A DNA stretch of 64,000 bases from Bacteroides cellulosilyticus (GTDB lineage Bacteria > Bacteroidota > Bacteroidia > Bacteroidales > Bacteroidaceae), in contig NZ_CP081903.1 in assembly GCF_020091405.1 (NCBI RefSeq), positions 2,418,001 through 2,482,000 of the forward strand. Reading direction: 5' to 3'. Made by a program: the position numbers and the translations under genes. The stretch's first letter is position 1; every line of letters starts with the position of its first letter. Shown here one piece after another: positions 26,501 to 36,835 of the stretch. The notes beneath the pieces were generated by a model. It was given only the letters and a program-made list of their open reading frames with translations. It did not search any database and was not told where the DNA came from.

Positions 26501-26878
26501 ATGGCAGATTTGAAAGCTTTTGCAGAACAATTAGTTAACTTGACAGTAAAAGAAGTTAATGAACTTGCAACTATCCTTAAAGAAGAATATGGTATTGAAC
26601 CTGCTGCTGCAGCTGTAGCTGTTGCTGCTGGTCCTGCAGCTGGTGGTGCTGCTGCCGCTGAAGAAAAAAATTCTTTTGATGTAGTATTAAAGAGCGCTGG
26701 ATCAGCTAAACTTCAGGTTGTTAAAGCCGTGAAGGAAGCTTGTGGTCTTGGTTTGAAAGAAGCTAAGGACTTGGTAGACGGTGCTCCTAGCGTAGTAAAA
26801 GAAGGTTTGGCTAAAGACGAAGCAGAATCATTGAAGAAAACATTGGAAGAAGCTGGAGCTGAAGTTGAACTTAAATAA
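26501..26878 (+). CDS. rplL: 50S ribosomal protein L7/L12
   Basis: 125 residues. The N-terminal dimerisation part (1-35) leads to an Ala/Gly-rich hinge (about residues 38-57) and the C-terminal factor-binding domain with [21 protein letters not shown]7/L12 is multicopy on the stalk and recruits EF-Tu, EF-G and other GTPases. The gene is closely followed by a strong hairpin with a T tract, which would let more rplL than rpoB mRNA be made. Confidence 0.97.
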   Translation: MADLKAFAEQLVNLTVKEVNELATILKEEYGIEPAAAAVAVAAGPAAGGAAAAEEKNSFDVVLKSAGSAKLQVVKAVKEACGLGLKEAKDLVDGAPSVVKEGLAKDEAESLKKTLEEAGAEVELK

Positions 26879-26903
26879 CATTAGCCTGTAAATCAGGTAA
26901 TTC

Positions 26904-26941
26904 GGTTAAGAACCCTTCTGAAGAGGGTTCTTAACCTTTTT
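26904..26941 (+). terminator. Intrinsic terminator or attenuator between rplL and rpoB
   Basis: GGTTAAGAACCCT (26904-26916) pairs perfectly with AGGGTTCTTAACC (26924-26936) and is followed by TTTTT. It lies 25 bp after rplL and 42 bp before rpoB. Since no clear promoter separates it from rpoB, it probably acts as a partial terminator. Confidence 0.8.
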
Positions 26942-26982
26942 GTGTATATATTTAAAATTAAGTTCTACAAATCCATTAACAG

Positions 26983-29900
26983 ATGTCTTCAAATACTGTA
27001 AACCAAAGAATTAATTTTGCTTCGACTAAAAATCCACTTGAATATCCGGATTTTTTGGAAGTACAATTGAAGTCATTCAAAGACTTTTTACAACTGGATA
27101 CCCCACCCGAAAAGCGTAAGAACGAGGGACTGTATAAAGTATTTGCTGAAAACTTCCCCATTGCCGATACAAGAAACAATTTTGTTCTTGAGTTTTTGGA
27201 CTACTATATTGATCCGCCGCGTTATACTATTGATGATTGTATAGAGCGAGGGCTTACTTATAGTGTGCCTTTGAAAGCAAAATTGAAATTATACTGTACA
27301 GATCCCGATCATGAGGATTTTGATACAGTTATTCAGGACGTATTCCTTGGTCCTATTCCTTATATGACGGATAAGGCGACTTTCGTCATCAACGGTGCGG
27401 AACGTGTTGTTGTATCCCAGCTTCACCGTTCTCCAGGCGTATTCTTCGGTCAGAGCGTACATGCTAATGGTACCAAACTTTATTCTGCCCGTATCATCCC
27501 GTTCAAAGGTTCTTGGATTGAGTTTGCTACTGATATTAACAATGTCATGTATGCGTACATCGACCGTAAAAAGAAGTTGCCCGTTACTACTTTGTTGAGA
27601 GCTATCGGTTTTGAGAATGATAAGGATATTCTTGAAATTTTCAATCTGGCCGAAGATATTAAAGTCAATAAGACTAATCTTAAGAGAGTGCTGGGACGTA
27701 AATTGGCGGCTCGTGTTTTGAAAACATGGATTGAGGATTTTGTAGACGAAGATACCGGTGAAGTAGTTTCTATTGAACGTAACGAAGTTGTGATCGATCG
27801 TGAAACTGTGATCGAACCGGAACATGTTGATATTATCTTAGAGTCGGGGGTTCAGAACATTCTTGTACACAAGGAAGAGCCGAATCAGTCTGACTATTCT
27901 ATTATATATAACACGCTCCAGAAAGACCCGAGTAACTCGGAGAAGGAAGCTGTATTGTATATCTATCGCCAGTTGCGTAATGCAGACCCCGCCGATGATG
28001 CCAGTGCACGTGAGGTTATCAATAACCTGTTCTTCTCTGAAAAGAGATATGACTTGGGTAATGTAGGTCGCTACAGAATTAACAAGAAGTTGAATCTGAC
28101 GACTGATATGGATGTGCGTGTTCTTACGAAGGAAGATATTATTGAAATCATTAAGTACTTGATCGAGTTGATTAACTCGAAGGCTGATGTGGATGATATT
28201 GACCACTTGAGTAACCGTCGTGTACGTACTGTAGGAGAGCAATTGTCTAATCAGTTTGCTGTTGGTTTGGCTCGTATGTCACGTACGATTCGTGAACGTA
28301 TGAACGTACGCGATAATGAAGTGTTTACTCCGATTGATTTGATCAACGCCAAGACTATTTCTTCCGTAATCAATTCATTCTTCGGAACGAATGCTTTGTC
28401 TCAGTTTATGGACCAGACGAATCCGCTGGCTGAAATTACGCACAAACGTCGTATGTCTGCCCTCGGTCCTGGTGGTTTGTCTCGTGAGCGTGCCGGATTT
28501 GAGGTACGTGACGTTCACTACACTCACTATGGTCGTCTTTGTCCAATTGAAACGCCGGAAGGTCCGAACATTGGTTTGATTTCTTCTTTATGCGTGTTCG
28601 CTAAGATCAATGTACTTGGTTTCATTGAAACTCCATATCGTAAGGTTGAAAACGGTAAGGTTGACCTTTCTGATGAAGGTTTGGCATATTTGACTGCGGA
28701 AGAAGAAGAAGCTAAGATTATTGCTCAGGGTAATGCACCGTTGAATGATGATGGTACTTTCATCCGCGATAAAGTAAAAGCTCGTCAGGATGCTGACTAT
28801 CCGGTGGTAACTCCGGATGAAGTAGAGTTGATGGACGTTTCTCCCCAGCAGATTGCTTCAATCGCTGCATCTCTGATTCCCTTCTTGGAACATGACGATG
28901 CTAACCGTGCGTTGATGGGGTCAAACATGATGCGCCAGGCAGTTCCTTTGTTGAAGAGTGAAGCTCCTATTGTAGGTACAGGTATCGAACGTCAGTTGGT
29001 TCGCGACTCTCGTACGCAGATTACCGCTGAGGGTGATGGTGTAATCGAATTTGTGGACGCTACTGTTATCCGTATTTTGTATGATCGTACGGAGGACGAA
29101 GAATTTGTAAGCTTCGAACCGGCATTGAAGGAATACCGTATTCCGAAGTGGCGTCGTACGAATCAAAATATGACGATTGACCTTCGTCCTATTTGTGAAA
29201 TTGGTCAGCGTGTAACGAAAGGCCAGATTTTGACAGAAGGATATTCTACGGAAAAAGGTGAGTTGGCTTTGGGTAAAAACTTGTTGGTTGCTTACATGCC
29301 GTGGAAGGGTTACAACTATGAGGATGCTATCGTATTGAACGAACGTGTGGTTCGTGAAGATATATTGACTTCAATTCATGTAGAAGAATATTCACTGGAA
29401 GTTCGTGAAACGAAACGCGGTATGGAAGAATTAACTTCCGACATTCCGAATGTGAGTGAAGAAGCTACTAAAGATTTGGACGAAAATGGTATTGTACGTG
29501 TGGGCGCTCGCATTCAGCCGGGTGATATATTGATTGGTAAGATTACACCGAAAGGTGAGTCTGATCCGTCACCGGAGGAAAAATTGCTTCGTGCAATTTT
29601 CGGCGATAAGGCAGGTGATGTGAAAGATGCTTCTTTGAAAGCTTCTCCTTCTTTGAAAGGTGTTGTTATCGATAAGCGTTTGTTCTCACGTGTAATCAAG
29701 AGTCGTAGTTCCAAATTGGCTGATAAGGCTTTGTTGCCGAAGATTGATGATGAGTTTGATGCGAAGGTTGCTGATTTAAGAGGTGTCTTAATTAGGAAAC
29801 TGCTGAAGTTGACTGAAAATCATGTATCAGAGGGTGTAAAAGATTATATGGGTGCTGATATTATTTCAAAAGGTGCCAAATTCTCTCCTTCTGATTTTGG

Positions 29901-30795
29901 TGATCTGGACTTTACTTCAATACAATTGAGCAACTGGACGAATGATGACCGCATCAATGGTATGATTCGTGATTTGGTGATGAATTTCATCAAGAAATAT
30001 AAAGAACTGGATGCCGAATTGAAACGTAAAAAGTTTGCTATTACCATTGGTGATGAACTTCCGGCTGGTATCATTCAGATGGCGAAAGTTTATATTGCTA
30101 AGAAACGTAAGATCGGTGTAGGTGATAAGATGGCAGGTCGTCATGGTAATAAGGGTATTGTTTCACGCGTTGTTCGTCAGGAAGATATGCCATTCCTAGC
30201 TGATGGTACTCCGGTAGATATTGTATTGAATCCGTTGGGTGTGCCTTCTCGTATGAACATCGGTCAGATATTCGAAGCTGTATTAGGCCGTGCCGGTAAG
30301 AATCTGGGTGTTAAATTTGCGACTCCTATTTTTGACGGTGCTACATTGGATGACTTGAATGAGTGGACTGACAAGGCTGGTTTGCCACGTTATGGCAAGA
30401 CTAAGTTGTATGATGGGGGTACGGGTGAACCGTTTGACCAACATGCTACGGTTGGTGTTACCTATATGTTGAAGTTGGGGCACATGGTTGAAGATAAGAT
30501 GCACGCACGTTCTATAGGTCCGTACTCTCTGATTACTCAACAACCGTTGGGTGGTAAGGCACAATTCGGTGGTCAGCGTTTTGGAGAAATGGAGGTTTGG
30601 GCGCTTGAAGCATTTGGTGCTGCGCACATCCTGCAGGAAATTTTGACTATCAAATCCGATGACGTTGTAGGTCGTTCTAAAGCTTATGAAGCGATTGTGA
30701 AGGGTGAACCGATGCCGCAACCCGGTATTCCTGAATCACTTAATGTATTGTTGCATGAGTTGAGAGGTTTGGGCCTTAGCATCAACCTGGAATAA
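26983..30795 (+). CDS. rpoB: DNA-directed RNA polymerase subunit beta
   Basis: 1270 residues, full length for Bacteroidota. The rifampicin-binding cluster is seen as [19 protein letters not shown] and [16 protein letters not shown]; the residues corresponding to E. coli Asp516, His526 and Ser531 are unchanged, so no known resistance change is visible. The C-terminal conserved parts [15 protein letters not shown] and [19 protein letters not shown] are intact. It forms the catalytic core with beta prime. It ends 94 bp before rpoC, with a hairpin in between. Confidence 0.98.
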   Translation: MSSNTVNQRINFASTKNPLEYPDFLEVQLKSFKDFLQLDTPPEKRKNEGLYKVFAENFPIADTRNNFVLEFLDYYIDPPRYTIDDCIERGLTYSVPLKAKLKLYCTDPDHEDFDTVIQDVFLGPIPYMTDKATFVINGAERVVVSQLHRSPGVFFGQSVHANGTKLYSARIIPFKGSWIEFATDINNVMYAYIDRKKKLPVTTLLRAIGFENDKDILEIFNLAEDIKVNKTNLKRVLGRKLAARVLKTWIEDFVDEDTGEVVSIERNEVVIDRETVIEPEHVDIILESGVQNILVHKEEPNQSDYSIIYNTLQKDPSNSEKEAVLYIYRQLRNADPADDASAREVINNLFFSEKRYDLGNVGRYRINKKLNLTTDMDVRVLTKEDIIEIIKYLIELINSKADVDDIDHLSNRRVRTVGEQLSNQFAVGLARMSRTIRERMNVRDNEVFTPIDLINAKTISSVINSFFGTNALSQFMDQTNPLAEITHKRRMSALGPGGLSRERAGFEVRDVHYTHYGRLCPIETPEGPNIGLISSLCVFAKINVLGFIETPYRKVENGKVDLSDEGLAYLTAEEEEAKIIAQGNAPLNDDGTFIRDKVKARQDADYPVVTPDEVELMDVSPQQIASIAASLIPFLEHDDANRALMGSNMMRQAVPLLKSEAPIVGTGIERQLVRDSRTQITAEGDGVIEFVDATVIRILYDRTEDEEFVSFEPALKEYRIPKWRRTNQNMTIDLRPICEIGQRVTKGQILTEGYSTEKGELALGKNLLVAYMPWKGYNYEDAIVLNERVVREDILTSIHVEEYSLEVRETKRGMEELTSDIPNVSEEATKDLDENGIVRVGARIQPGDILIGKITPKGESDPSPEEKLLRAIFGDKAGDVKDASLKASPSLKGVVIDKRLFSRVIKSRSSKLADKALLPKIDDEFDAKVADLRGVLIRKLLKLTENHVSEGVKDYMGADIISKGAKFSPSDFGDLDFTSIQLSNWTNDDRINGMIRDLVMNFIKKYKELDAELKRKKFAITIGDELPAGIIQMAKVYIAKKRKIGVGDKMAGRHGNKGIVSRVVRQEDMPFLADGTPVDIVLNPLGVPSRMNIGQIFEAVLGRAGKNLGVKFATPIFDGATLDDLNEWTDKAGLPRYGKTKLYDGGTGEPFDQHATVGVTYMLKLGHMVEDKMHARSIGPYSLITQQPLGGKAQFGGQRFGEMEVWALEAFGAAHILQEILTIKSDDVVGRSKAYEAIVKGEPMPQPGIPESLNVLLHELRGLGLSINLE

Positions 30796-30802
30796 ATCTA
30801 AA

Positions 30803-30846
30803 ATTAATAGTCGGGAGTGATAATCTATTTGCTCCCGGCTATTAAT
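30803..30846 (+). other. Stem-loop between rpoB and rpoC
   Basis: ATTAATAGTCGGGAG (30803-30817) pairs with CTCCCGGCTATTAAT (30832-30846) with one G-T pair; the loop is 14 nt. No T tract follows. Directly after it comes an AT-rich stretch with CAATT repeated about four times up to the rpoC leader. It may be an RNA processing or stability element. Confidence 0.6.
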
Positions 30847-30889
30847 TCTCAATATTCAATTGTCAATTTTCAATTATATATAATAAAGT

Positions 30890-33800
30890 ATGGCTTTTAG
30901 AAAAGATAACAAGATAAAGAGTAATTTCTCGAAGATCTCTATTGGTTTGGCTTCTCCGGAAGAAATCCTTGAGAATTCGAGTGGTGAAGTTTTAAAGCCT
31001 GAAACTATCAACTATCGTACGTATAAGCCTGAACGTGACGGTTTGTTCTGTGAACGTATTTTTGGTCCTATCAAGGATTATGAATGCCATTGCGGTAAAT
31101 ATAAACGTATCCGTTATAAAGGTATTGTCTGCGACCGTTGTGGTGTGGAAGTGACAGAGAAAAAAGTACGTCGTGAGCGTATGGGACACATCCAGCTGGT
31201 TGTGCCGGTAGCTCATATTTGGTATTTCCGTTCACTTCCTAATAAAATTGGTTATTTGCTGGGTCTGCCTACAAAGAAACTAGATTCTATTATTTACTAT
31301 GAGCGTTATGTGGTAATCCAGGCTGGTGTGATGGCTGGTGAGATTGCTGAATATGATTTGCTCTCGGAAGAAGAATATCTGGATTTGATGGAGAAGTTGC
31401 CGAAAGACAATCAATTCCTAGAAGATTCAGATCCTAATAAGTTCATAGCTAGGATGGGTGCCGAAGCCATTTATGACTTGCTGGCTCGTCTAGATTTGGA
31501 TGCATTGTCTTATGATTTGCGTCATCGTGCTGGTAACGACGCTTCTCAACAGCGTAAGAATGAGGCTTTAAAGCGTCTCCAGGTTGTTGAATCATTCCGT
31601 GCATCTCGTGGACGCAATAAGCCGGAATGGATGATTGTACGTATCGTACCGGTTATCCCGCCCGAACTTCGTCCGTTGGTTCCGTTGGATGGTGGTCGTT
31701 TTGCCACTTCTGACTTGAATGATCTTTATCGCCGCGTAATTATTCGTAACAATCGTCTGAAAAGACTGATTGAGATAAAGGCTCCTGAAGTCATTTTGCG
31801 TAATGAAAAGCGTATGTTACAGGAAGCGGTTGACTCATTGTTCGACAATTCACGTAAGTCCAGTGCAGTAAAAACGGATGCTAACCGTCCTTTGAAATCT
31901 CTTTCCGATAGTTTGAAAGGTAAGCAGGGGCGTTTCCGTCAGAACTTGTTGGGTAAACGTGTTGACTACTCTGCGCGTTCGGTTATCGTTGTAGGTCCGG
32001 AACTGAAAATGGGGGAATGTGGTATTCCTAAATTGATGGCAGCTGAACTGTACAAACCGTTCATTATACGTAAGTTGATTGAACGTGGTATTGTAAAGAC
32101 CGTGAAGAGTGCCAAGAAGATTGTAGATCGCAAAGAAGCTGTTATCTGGGATATTCTGGAACATGTAATGAAAGGTCATCCAGTACTGTTGAACCGTGCA
32201 CCGACATTGCACCGTTTGGGTATTCAGGCATTCCAGCCTAAGATGATTGAAGGAAAAGCTATTCAGTTGCACCCGTTGGCATGTACGGCTTTCAATGCTG
32301 ACTTTGATGGTGACCAGATGGCTGTTCACTTGCCGTTGAGTAATGAAGCAGTTTTGGAGGCTCAGATGTTGATGCTTCAATCTCATAATATCTTGAATCC
32401 GGCAAATGGTGCTCCTATTACTGTACCTTCTCAGGATATGGTTCTTGGTTTGTACTACATTACTAAATTACGTAAGGGTGCAAAAGGCGAAGGCTTGATA
32501 TTCTATGGTCCGGAAGAAGCTTTGATTGCTTACAATGAGGGTAAGGTTGATATTCATGCTCCGATCAGCGTTGTTGTGAAGGATGTAGACGAGAATGGGA
32601 ATGTTGTTGATGTAATGATGCATGACACTTCAGTAGGTCGTGTAATTGTTAACGAAATTGTTCCTCCTGAAGCTGGTTATATCAACACCATTATTTCTAA
32701 AAAATCACTTCGTGATATCATTAGTGATGTAATTAAGGTGTGTGGTGTGGCTAAAGCCGCTGATTTCCTCGATGGTATCAAGAACTTAGGTTATCAAATG
32801 GCCTTTAAGGGTGGTTTGTCATTCAACTTGGGTGATATTATCATTCCGGAACAAAAAGAAGCATTGGTACAGAAAGGTTATGATGAAGTTGAGCAGGTTA
32901 TCAACAACTATAATATGGGTTTCATTACCAATAATGAACGTTATAACCAGGTAATCGATATTTGGACACATGTTAATTCTGAGTTGTCTAATATATTGAT
33001 GAAAACTATTTCGAGTGATGATCAGGGATTCAATGCTGTGTATATGATGTTGGATTCTGGTGCCCGTGGTTCTAAAGAACAGATTCGTCAGTTGTCTGGT
33101 ATGCGTGGTTTGATGGCAAAACCGCAGAAGGCAGGTGCAGAAGGTGGGCAGATTATTGAAAACCCCATTCTTTCAAACTTTAAGGAGGGGCTTTCGGTGT
33201 TGGAGTACTTTATCTCTACCCACGGTGCCCGTAAAGGTTTGGCGGATACGGCATTGAAGACGGCTGATGCGGGATATTTGACTCGTCGTCTGGTAGACGT
33301 ATCTCATGACGTGATTATTAATGAAGAAGACTGCGGGACACTCCGTGGATTGGTTTGTACAGACTTGAAGAATAATGATGAAATCATTGCTACGCTGTAT
33401 GAACGTATTCTTGGTCGTGTATCTGTACATGATATCGTTCATCCTACAACAGGTGAATTGCTGGTTGCCGGTGGTGAAGAAATAACAGAGGAAGTTGCTA
33501 AGAAGATTCAGGACTCTCCGATTGAAAGTGTTGAAATACGTTCAGTATTGACTTGTGAATCGAAGAAGGGAGTTTGTGCGAAATGTTATGGACGTAATCT
33601 TGCAACAAGCCAGATGGTTCAAAGAGGTGAGGCTGTTGGGGTAATTGCTGCACAGTCTATCGGTGAGCCGGGTACACAGTTGACGTTGCGTACCTTCCAT
33701 GCCGGTGGTACGGCTGCCAATATCGCAGCCAATGCAAGTATTATGGCTAAGAATCCGGCACGCCTGGAATTTGAAGAACTCCGTACTGTAGACGTTGTGG

Positions 33801-35182
33801 ACGAAGCTGGTGAACCTGCAAAAGTTGTGGTAGGTCGTTTGGCAGAAGTACGTTTTGTGGATGTAAATACCGGTATTGTTCTTTCTACTCATAACGTACC
33901 TTATGGTTCTACACTTTATGCCGCTGATGGTGAAGTAGTAGAGAAAGGTAAGATGATTGCTCGCTGGGATCCGTTCAATGCTGTTATTATAACAGAAGCT
34001 ACTGGTAAGATTGAGTTTGAAGGTGTTATTGAAAACATTACTTATAAAGTAGAGTCTGATGAATCTACCGGTTTGCGCGAAATTATCATTATTGAATCTA
34101 AAGATAAGACGAAAGTTCCAACGGCTCATATAATGACAGAGGATGGAGAACTTATTCGTACATATAATCTCCCTGTAGGTGGTCACGTGGTAGTTGAAAA
34201 TGGACAAAAGGTGAAAGCCGGTGAGGTTATTGTGAAGATTCCTCGCGCCGTTGGTAAAGCCGGTGATATCACGGGTGGTCTTCCACGCGTAACTGAATTA
34301 TTCGAAGCTCGTAATCCGTCTAATCCTGCTGTTGTTTCTGAAATCGATGGCGAGGTTACAATGGGTAAGGTGAAGCGTGGTAACCGCGAAATTGTTGTAA
34401 CTTCAAAAACTGGTGAGGTTAAGAAGTATCTGGTACCGTTATCTAAACAGATTCTGGTACAAGAGAATGACTATGTGCGGGCCGGTACTCCGTTGTCTGA
34501 TGGTGCTATAACTCCTGCTGATATTCTTGCTATTAAGGGGCCTACCGCTGTGCAGGAATATATCGTGAACGAAGTGCAGGATGTATACCGTTTGCAGGGT
34601 GTGAAGATTAATGATAAACACTTTGAGATCATTGTTCGTCAGATGATGCGTAAAGTTCAAATTGATGAGCCTGGCGATACACGCTTCTTGGAACAACAGG
34701 TAGTGGACAAGTTGGAGTTCATGGAAGAAAACGATCGTATCTGGGGTAAGAAAGTTGTGGTTGATGCTGGTGATTCCCAAAATCTGCAACCAGGTCAGAT
34801 TGTAACCGCCCGTAAGTTGCGTGATGAAAACAGTATGTTGAAACGTCGCGACTTGAAACCTGTTGAAGTACGTGATGCTGTCCCTGCAACTTCTACTCAG
34901 ATTCTTCAGGGTATTACGCGTGCAGCTCTGCAAACTTCAAGCTTTATGTCTGCTGCTTCATTCCAGGAGACTACTAAGGTATTGAACGAAGCAGCTATCA
35001 ACGGTAAGGTTGATAAATTGGAAGGTATGAAGGAGAACGTTATTTGTGGTCATTTGATACCCGCAGGTACTGGTCAGCGTGAGTTTGAAAAGATTATTGT
35101 TGGTTCCAAAGAAGAGTATGACCGTATCCTTGCTAACAAGAAGACGGTATTGGATTACAATTCAATGGATGTTGAAGAATAA
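30890..35182 (+). CDS. rpoC: DNA-directed RNA polymerase subunit beta prime
   Basis: 1430 residues. The N-terminal zinc ribbon is [20 protein letters not shown] (about 67-86). The magnesium-binding catalytic loop [12 protein letters not shown] is near residue 470. The second zinc site is the [15 protein letters not shown] region near residue 890. The bridge helix and trigger loop region ([18 protein letters not shown]) is intact. The subunit clamps DNA and holds the active site. An insert-like hybrid-motif region lies after the trigger loop start. A strong terminator follows 37 bp after the stop. Confidence 0.98.
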   Translation: MAFRKDNKIKSNFSKISIGLASPEEILENSSGEVLKPETINYRTYKPERDGLFCERIFGPIKDYECHCGKYKRIRYKGIVCDRCGVEVTEKKVRRERMGHIQLVVPVAHIWYFRSLPNKIGYLLGLPTKKLDSIIYYERYVVIQAGVMAGEIAEYDLLSEEEYLDLMEKLPKDNQFLEDSDPNKFIARMGAEAIYDLLARLDLDALSYDLRHRAGNDASQQRKNEALKRLQVVESFRASRGRNKPEWMIVRIVPVIPPELRPLVPLDGGRFATSDLNDLYRRVIIRNNRLKRLIEIKAPEVILRNEKRMLQEAVDSLFDNSRKSSAVKTDANRPLKSLSDSLKGKQGRFRQNLLGKRVDYSARSVIVVGPELKMGECGIPKLMAAELYKPFIIRKLIERGIVKTVKSAKKIVDRKEAVIWDILEHVMKGHPVLLNRAPTLHRLGIQAFQPKMIEGKAIQLHPLACTAFNADFDGDQMAVHLPLSNEAVLEAQMLMLQSHNILNPANGAPITVPSQDMVLGLYYITKLRKGAKGEGLIFYGPEEALIAYNEGKVDIHAPISVVVKDVDENGNVVDVMMHDTSVGRVIVNEIVPPEAGYINTIISKKSLRDIISDVIKVCGVAKAADFLDGIKNLGYQMAFKGGLSFNLGDIIIPEQKEALVQKGYDEVEQVINNYNMGFITNNERYNQVIDIWTHVNSELSNILMKTISSDDQGFNAVYMMLDSGARGSKEQIRQLSGMRGLMAKPQKAGAEGGQIIENPILSNFKEGLSVLEYFISTHGARKGLADTALKTADAGYLTRRLVDVSHDVIINEEDCGTLRGLVCTDLKNNDEIIATLYERILGRVSVHDIVHPTTGELLVAGGEEITEEVAKKIQDSPIESVEIRSVLTCESKKGVCAKCYGRNLATSQMVQRGEAVGVIAAQSIGEPGTQLTLRTFHAGGTAANIAANASIMAKNPARLEFEELRTVDVVDEAGEPAKVVVGRLAEVRFVDVNTGIVLSTHNVPYGSTLYAADGEVVEKGKMIARWDPFNAVIITEATGKIEFEGVIENITYKVESDESTGLREIIIIESKDKTKVPTAHIMTEDGELIRTYNLPVGGHVVVENGQKVKAGEVIVKIPRAVGKAGDITGGLPRVTELFEARNPSNPAVVSEIDGEVTMGKVKRGNREIVVTSKTGEVKKYLVPLSKQILVQENDYVRAGTPLSDGAITPADILAIKGPTAVQEYIVNEVQDVYRLQGVKINDKHFEIIVRQMMRKVQIDEPGDTRFLEQQVVDKLEFMEENDRIWGKKVVVDAGDSQNLQPGQIVTARKLRDENSMLKRRDLKPVEVRDAVPATSTQILQGITRAALQTSSFMSAASFQETTKVLNEAAINGKVDKLEGMKENVICGHLIPAGTGQREFEKIIVGSKEEYDRILANKKTVLDYNSMDVEE

Positions 35183-35218
35183 GATGTAATAAATACAGTC
35201 AGTTGATTATTAAATAGG

Positions 35219-35261
35219 AAAGAGGAGATATCTTGTATAGGATGTCTCCTCTTTTGTTTTT
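35219..35261 (+). terminator. Terminator of the rpoBC transcription unit
   Basis: AAAGAGGAGATATC (35219-35232) pairs with GATGTCTCCTCTTT (35241-35254) with one G-T pair; loop 8 nt. The right arm runs into CTTTTGTTTTT, a good U-rich tail. Confidence 0.85.
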
Positions 35262-35279
35262 GGAATAAAATATTATTCT

Positions 35280-35287
35280 TACCTTTG
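35280..35287 (+). promoter_or_regulatory. Promoter -7 element of the DUF3467 gene
   Basis: TACCTTTG is an exact TAnnTTTG match just after the rpoC terminator. A TTTG at 35259-35262 is 17 bp upstream, slightly short of the usual spacing. Transcription should begin near 35294, which rules out the TTG at 35285 as a start codon. Confidence 0.6.
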
Positions 35288-35311
35288 AATATTCAAAAGC
35301 TTAATCGTAAA

Positions 35312-35626
35312 ATGAAAATGGAAAACAGAGAAATGAATAATCAGTTGCAAATAGAACTGAAAGAAGATATTGCTCAAGGCACGTATGCTAATTTGACTGT
35401 GATCACACATTCCAGTTCTGAATTTATTGTGGATTTTATATGTGTAATGCCGGGAATGCCTAAGGCCAGTGTGAAGTCCCGTATTGTACTGGCTCCGGAA
35501 CATGCAAAGAGATTATTGCGTGCTTTGGAAGAAAATATAGGTAAATATGAACGTACATTTGGTTCCATTAGATTGTTGGATGAGCAATCAATTCCGCCTA
35601 TGACGAACCTCAAAGGGGAGGCATAA
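35312..35626 (+). CDS. DUF3467 family protein
   Basis: 104 residues from ATG 35312; ATGs at 35318 and 35333 are alternatives. The sequence NLTVITHSSSEFIVDFICVM and the block KASVKSRIVLAPEHAKRLL fit the DUF3467 family, small cytoplasmic proteins of unknown function found widely in Bacteroidota and some other phyla. There is no signal peptide or membrane helix. It stands alone between the rpoBC terminator and the rpsL promoter, with its own -7 element. The location inside the ribosomal region suggests a link to gene expression, but that is only inference. Confidence 0.85.
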   Translation: MKMENREMNNQLQIELKEDIAQGTYANLTVITHSSSEFIVDFICVMPGMPKASVKSRIVLAPEHAKRLLRALEENIGKYERTFGSIRLLDEQSIPPMTNLKGEA

Positions 35627-35649
35627 AATCAAAAAAAAACTTGTAGTGC

Positions 35650-35680
35650 ATTGATTATTCAAATATTATTCGTATTTTTG
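35650..35680 (+). promoter_or_regulatory. Promoter of the rpsL-rpsG-fusA operon
   Basis: TATTTTTG at 35673-35680 is a perfect -7 element; ATTG at 35650-35653, 19 bp upstream, is a near match to TTTG. The leader before rpsL would be about 57 nt. Confidence 0.65.
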
Positions 35681-35743
35681 CAGCCCAAAAGTGTATAGCT
35701 ACGAAATTAATATAACAATAATATATAATTAAAAACAATTAAA

Positions 35744-36151
35744 ATGCCTACAATTCAGCAATTAGTAAGAAAAGGACGCGAGGTGTTGGTGGAGAAAAGT
35801 AAGTCACCGGCTCTTGATTCATGTCCTCAAAGACGTGGCGTTTGCGTGAGAGTGTATACAACCACTCCGAAAAAACCGAATTCTGCAATGCGTAAAGTTG
35901 CGCGTGTACGTTTGACCAATGGTAAAGAGGTGAACTCTTACATTCCGGGAGAAGGACATAACTTGCAGGAGCACTCTATTGTATTAGTACGTGGTGGTCG
36001 TGTAAAAGACCTTCCAGGTGTACGTTATCACATTGTTCGTGGTACATTGGATACTGCGGGTGTTGCAGGTCGTACTCAAAGACGTTCTAAATACGGATCT
36101 AAACGTCCGAAACCGGGACAACAGGCTGCACCGGCTAAGAAGAAAAAATAA
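35744..36151 (+). CDS. rpsL: 30S ribosomal protein S12
   Basis: 135 residues. The decoding-centre loops [12 protein letters not shown] and [13 protein letters not shown] are intact, with the lysines corresponding to Lys43 and Lys88, so no streptomycin-resistance change is seen. The C-terminus is a basic Pro/Ala/Lys tail ([13 protein letters not shown]). It monitors codon-anticodon pairing. It leads the str operon. A 155-bp spacer follows before rpsG, longer than most in the region. Confidence 0.98.
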   Translation: MPTIQQLVRKGREVLVEKSKSPALDSCPQRRGVCVRVYTTTPKKPNSAMRKVARVRLTNGKEVNSYIPGEGHNLQEHSIVLVRGGRVKDLPGVRYHIVRGTLDTAGVAGRTQRRSKYGSKRPKPGQQAAPAKKKK

Positions 36152-36235
36152 ATAGTAGCCTTACACTGTAAACAGTTAAATTAAAAGTAATAACTTACGT
36201 TTTAGTTTATTGGAAATGCTAAAGGTTGAGTAAAT

Positions 36236-36249
36236 TCTCCGGAGGGAGA
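36236..36249 (+). other. Small GC-rich hairpin in the rpsL-rpsG spacer
   Basis: TCTCC, GGAG loop and GGAGA form a 5-bp stem inside an AT-rich 155-bp spacer. It lies 57 bp before rpsG, too far to be a Shine-Dalgarno site for it. In E. coli the S12-S7 spacer binds S7 for feedback control; this could be part of an analogous element. Confidence 0.35.
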
Positions 36250-36306
36250 GTTGAAGAAGTCAAGAAGTAAACAACCAAGAACGAAAAACATTATTCTTTC
36301 AAACAA

Positions 36307-36783
36307 ATGAGAAAAGCAAAACCCAAAAAACGCGTTATCCTGCCGGATCCCGTGTTTAATGATCAAAAGGTTTCAAAATTCGTAAACCATCTGATGTATG
36401 ACGGAAAGAAGAATACCTCTTATGAAATCTTCTACGCCGCTCTGGAAACAGTAAAAACAAAACTTCCTAACGAAGAAAAATCTGCCCTTGAAATTTGGAA
36501 AAAGGCATTGGATAATGTAACTCCTCAGGTTGAAGTTAAGTCTCGTCGTGTAGGTGGTGCTACATTCCAGGTTCCTACTGAAATCCGCCCGGACCGTAAA
36601 GAGTCAGTTTCTATGAAGAACTTGATCCTTTTTGCTCGCAAGCGTGGTGGTAAATCAATGGCTGATAAATTGGCCGCTGAGATTATGGATGCGTATAATG
36701 AACAAGGTGGTGCTTTCAAACGTAAAGAAGATATGCACAGAATGGCTGAAGCTAACCGTGCATTTGCTCATTTCAGATTCTAA
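36307..36783 (+). CDS. rpsG: 30S ribosomal protein S7
   Basis: 158 residues. It starts [20 protein letters not shown] and has the usual helical fold with [16 protein letters not shown]. It binds the 3' major domain of 16S rRNA and starts assembly of the 30S head. Its gene lies between rpsL and fusA as in most bacteria. The unusually long upstream spacer may carry a regulatory site for S7. Confidence 0.97.
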   Translation: MRKAKPKKRVILPDPVFNDQKVSKFVNHLMYDGKKNTSYEIFYAALETVKTKLPNEEKSALEIWKKALDNVTPQVEVKSRRVGGATFQVPTEIRPDRKESVSMKNLILFARKRGGKSMADKLAAEIMDAYNEQGGAFKRKEDMHRMAEANRAFAHFRF

Positions 36784-36835
36784 TACTATAAGAATAACCG
36801 ATAGATTAAAAACTTAAAGTAAAAGGAATTAAAAA

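Noticed and set aside
28381..28580. Rifampicin-resistance changes in rpoB
   Set aside because: The cluster residues matching E. coli Asp516, His526 and Ser531 are the usual ones.
33542..34207. 221-codon - strand frame in rpoC
   Set aside because: Antisense shadow of rpoC with no promoter or ribosome-binding signal.
36241..36250. GGAGGGAGAG as the Shine-Dalgarno site of rpsG
   Set aside because: It lies more than 55 nt before the rpsG ATG, too far to position a ribosome.
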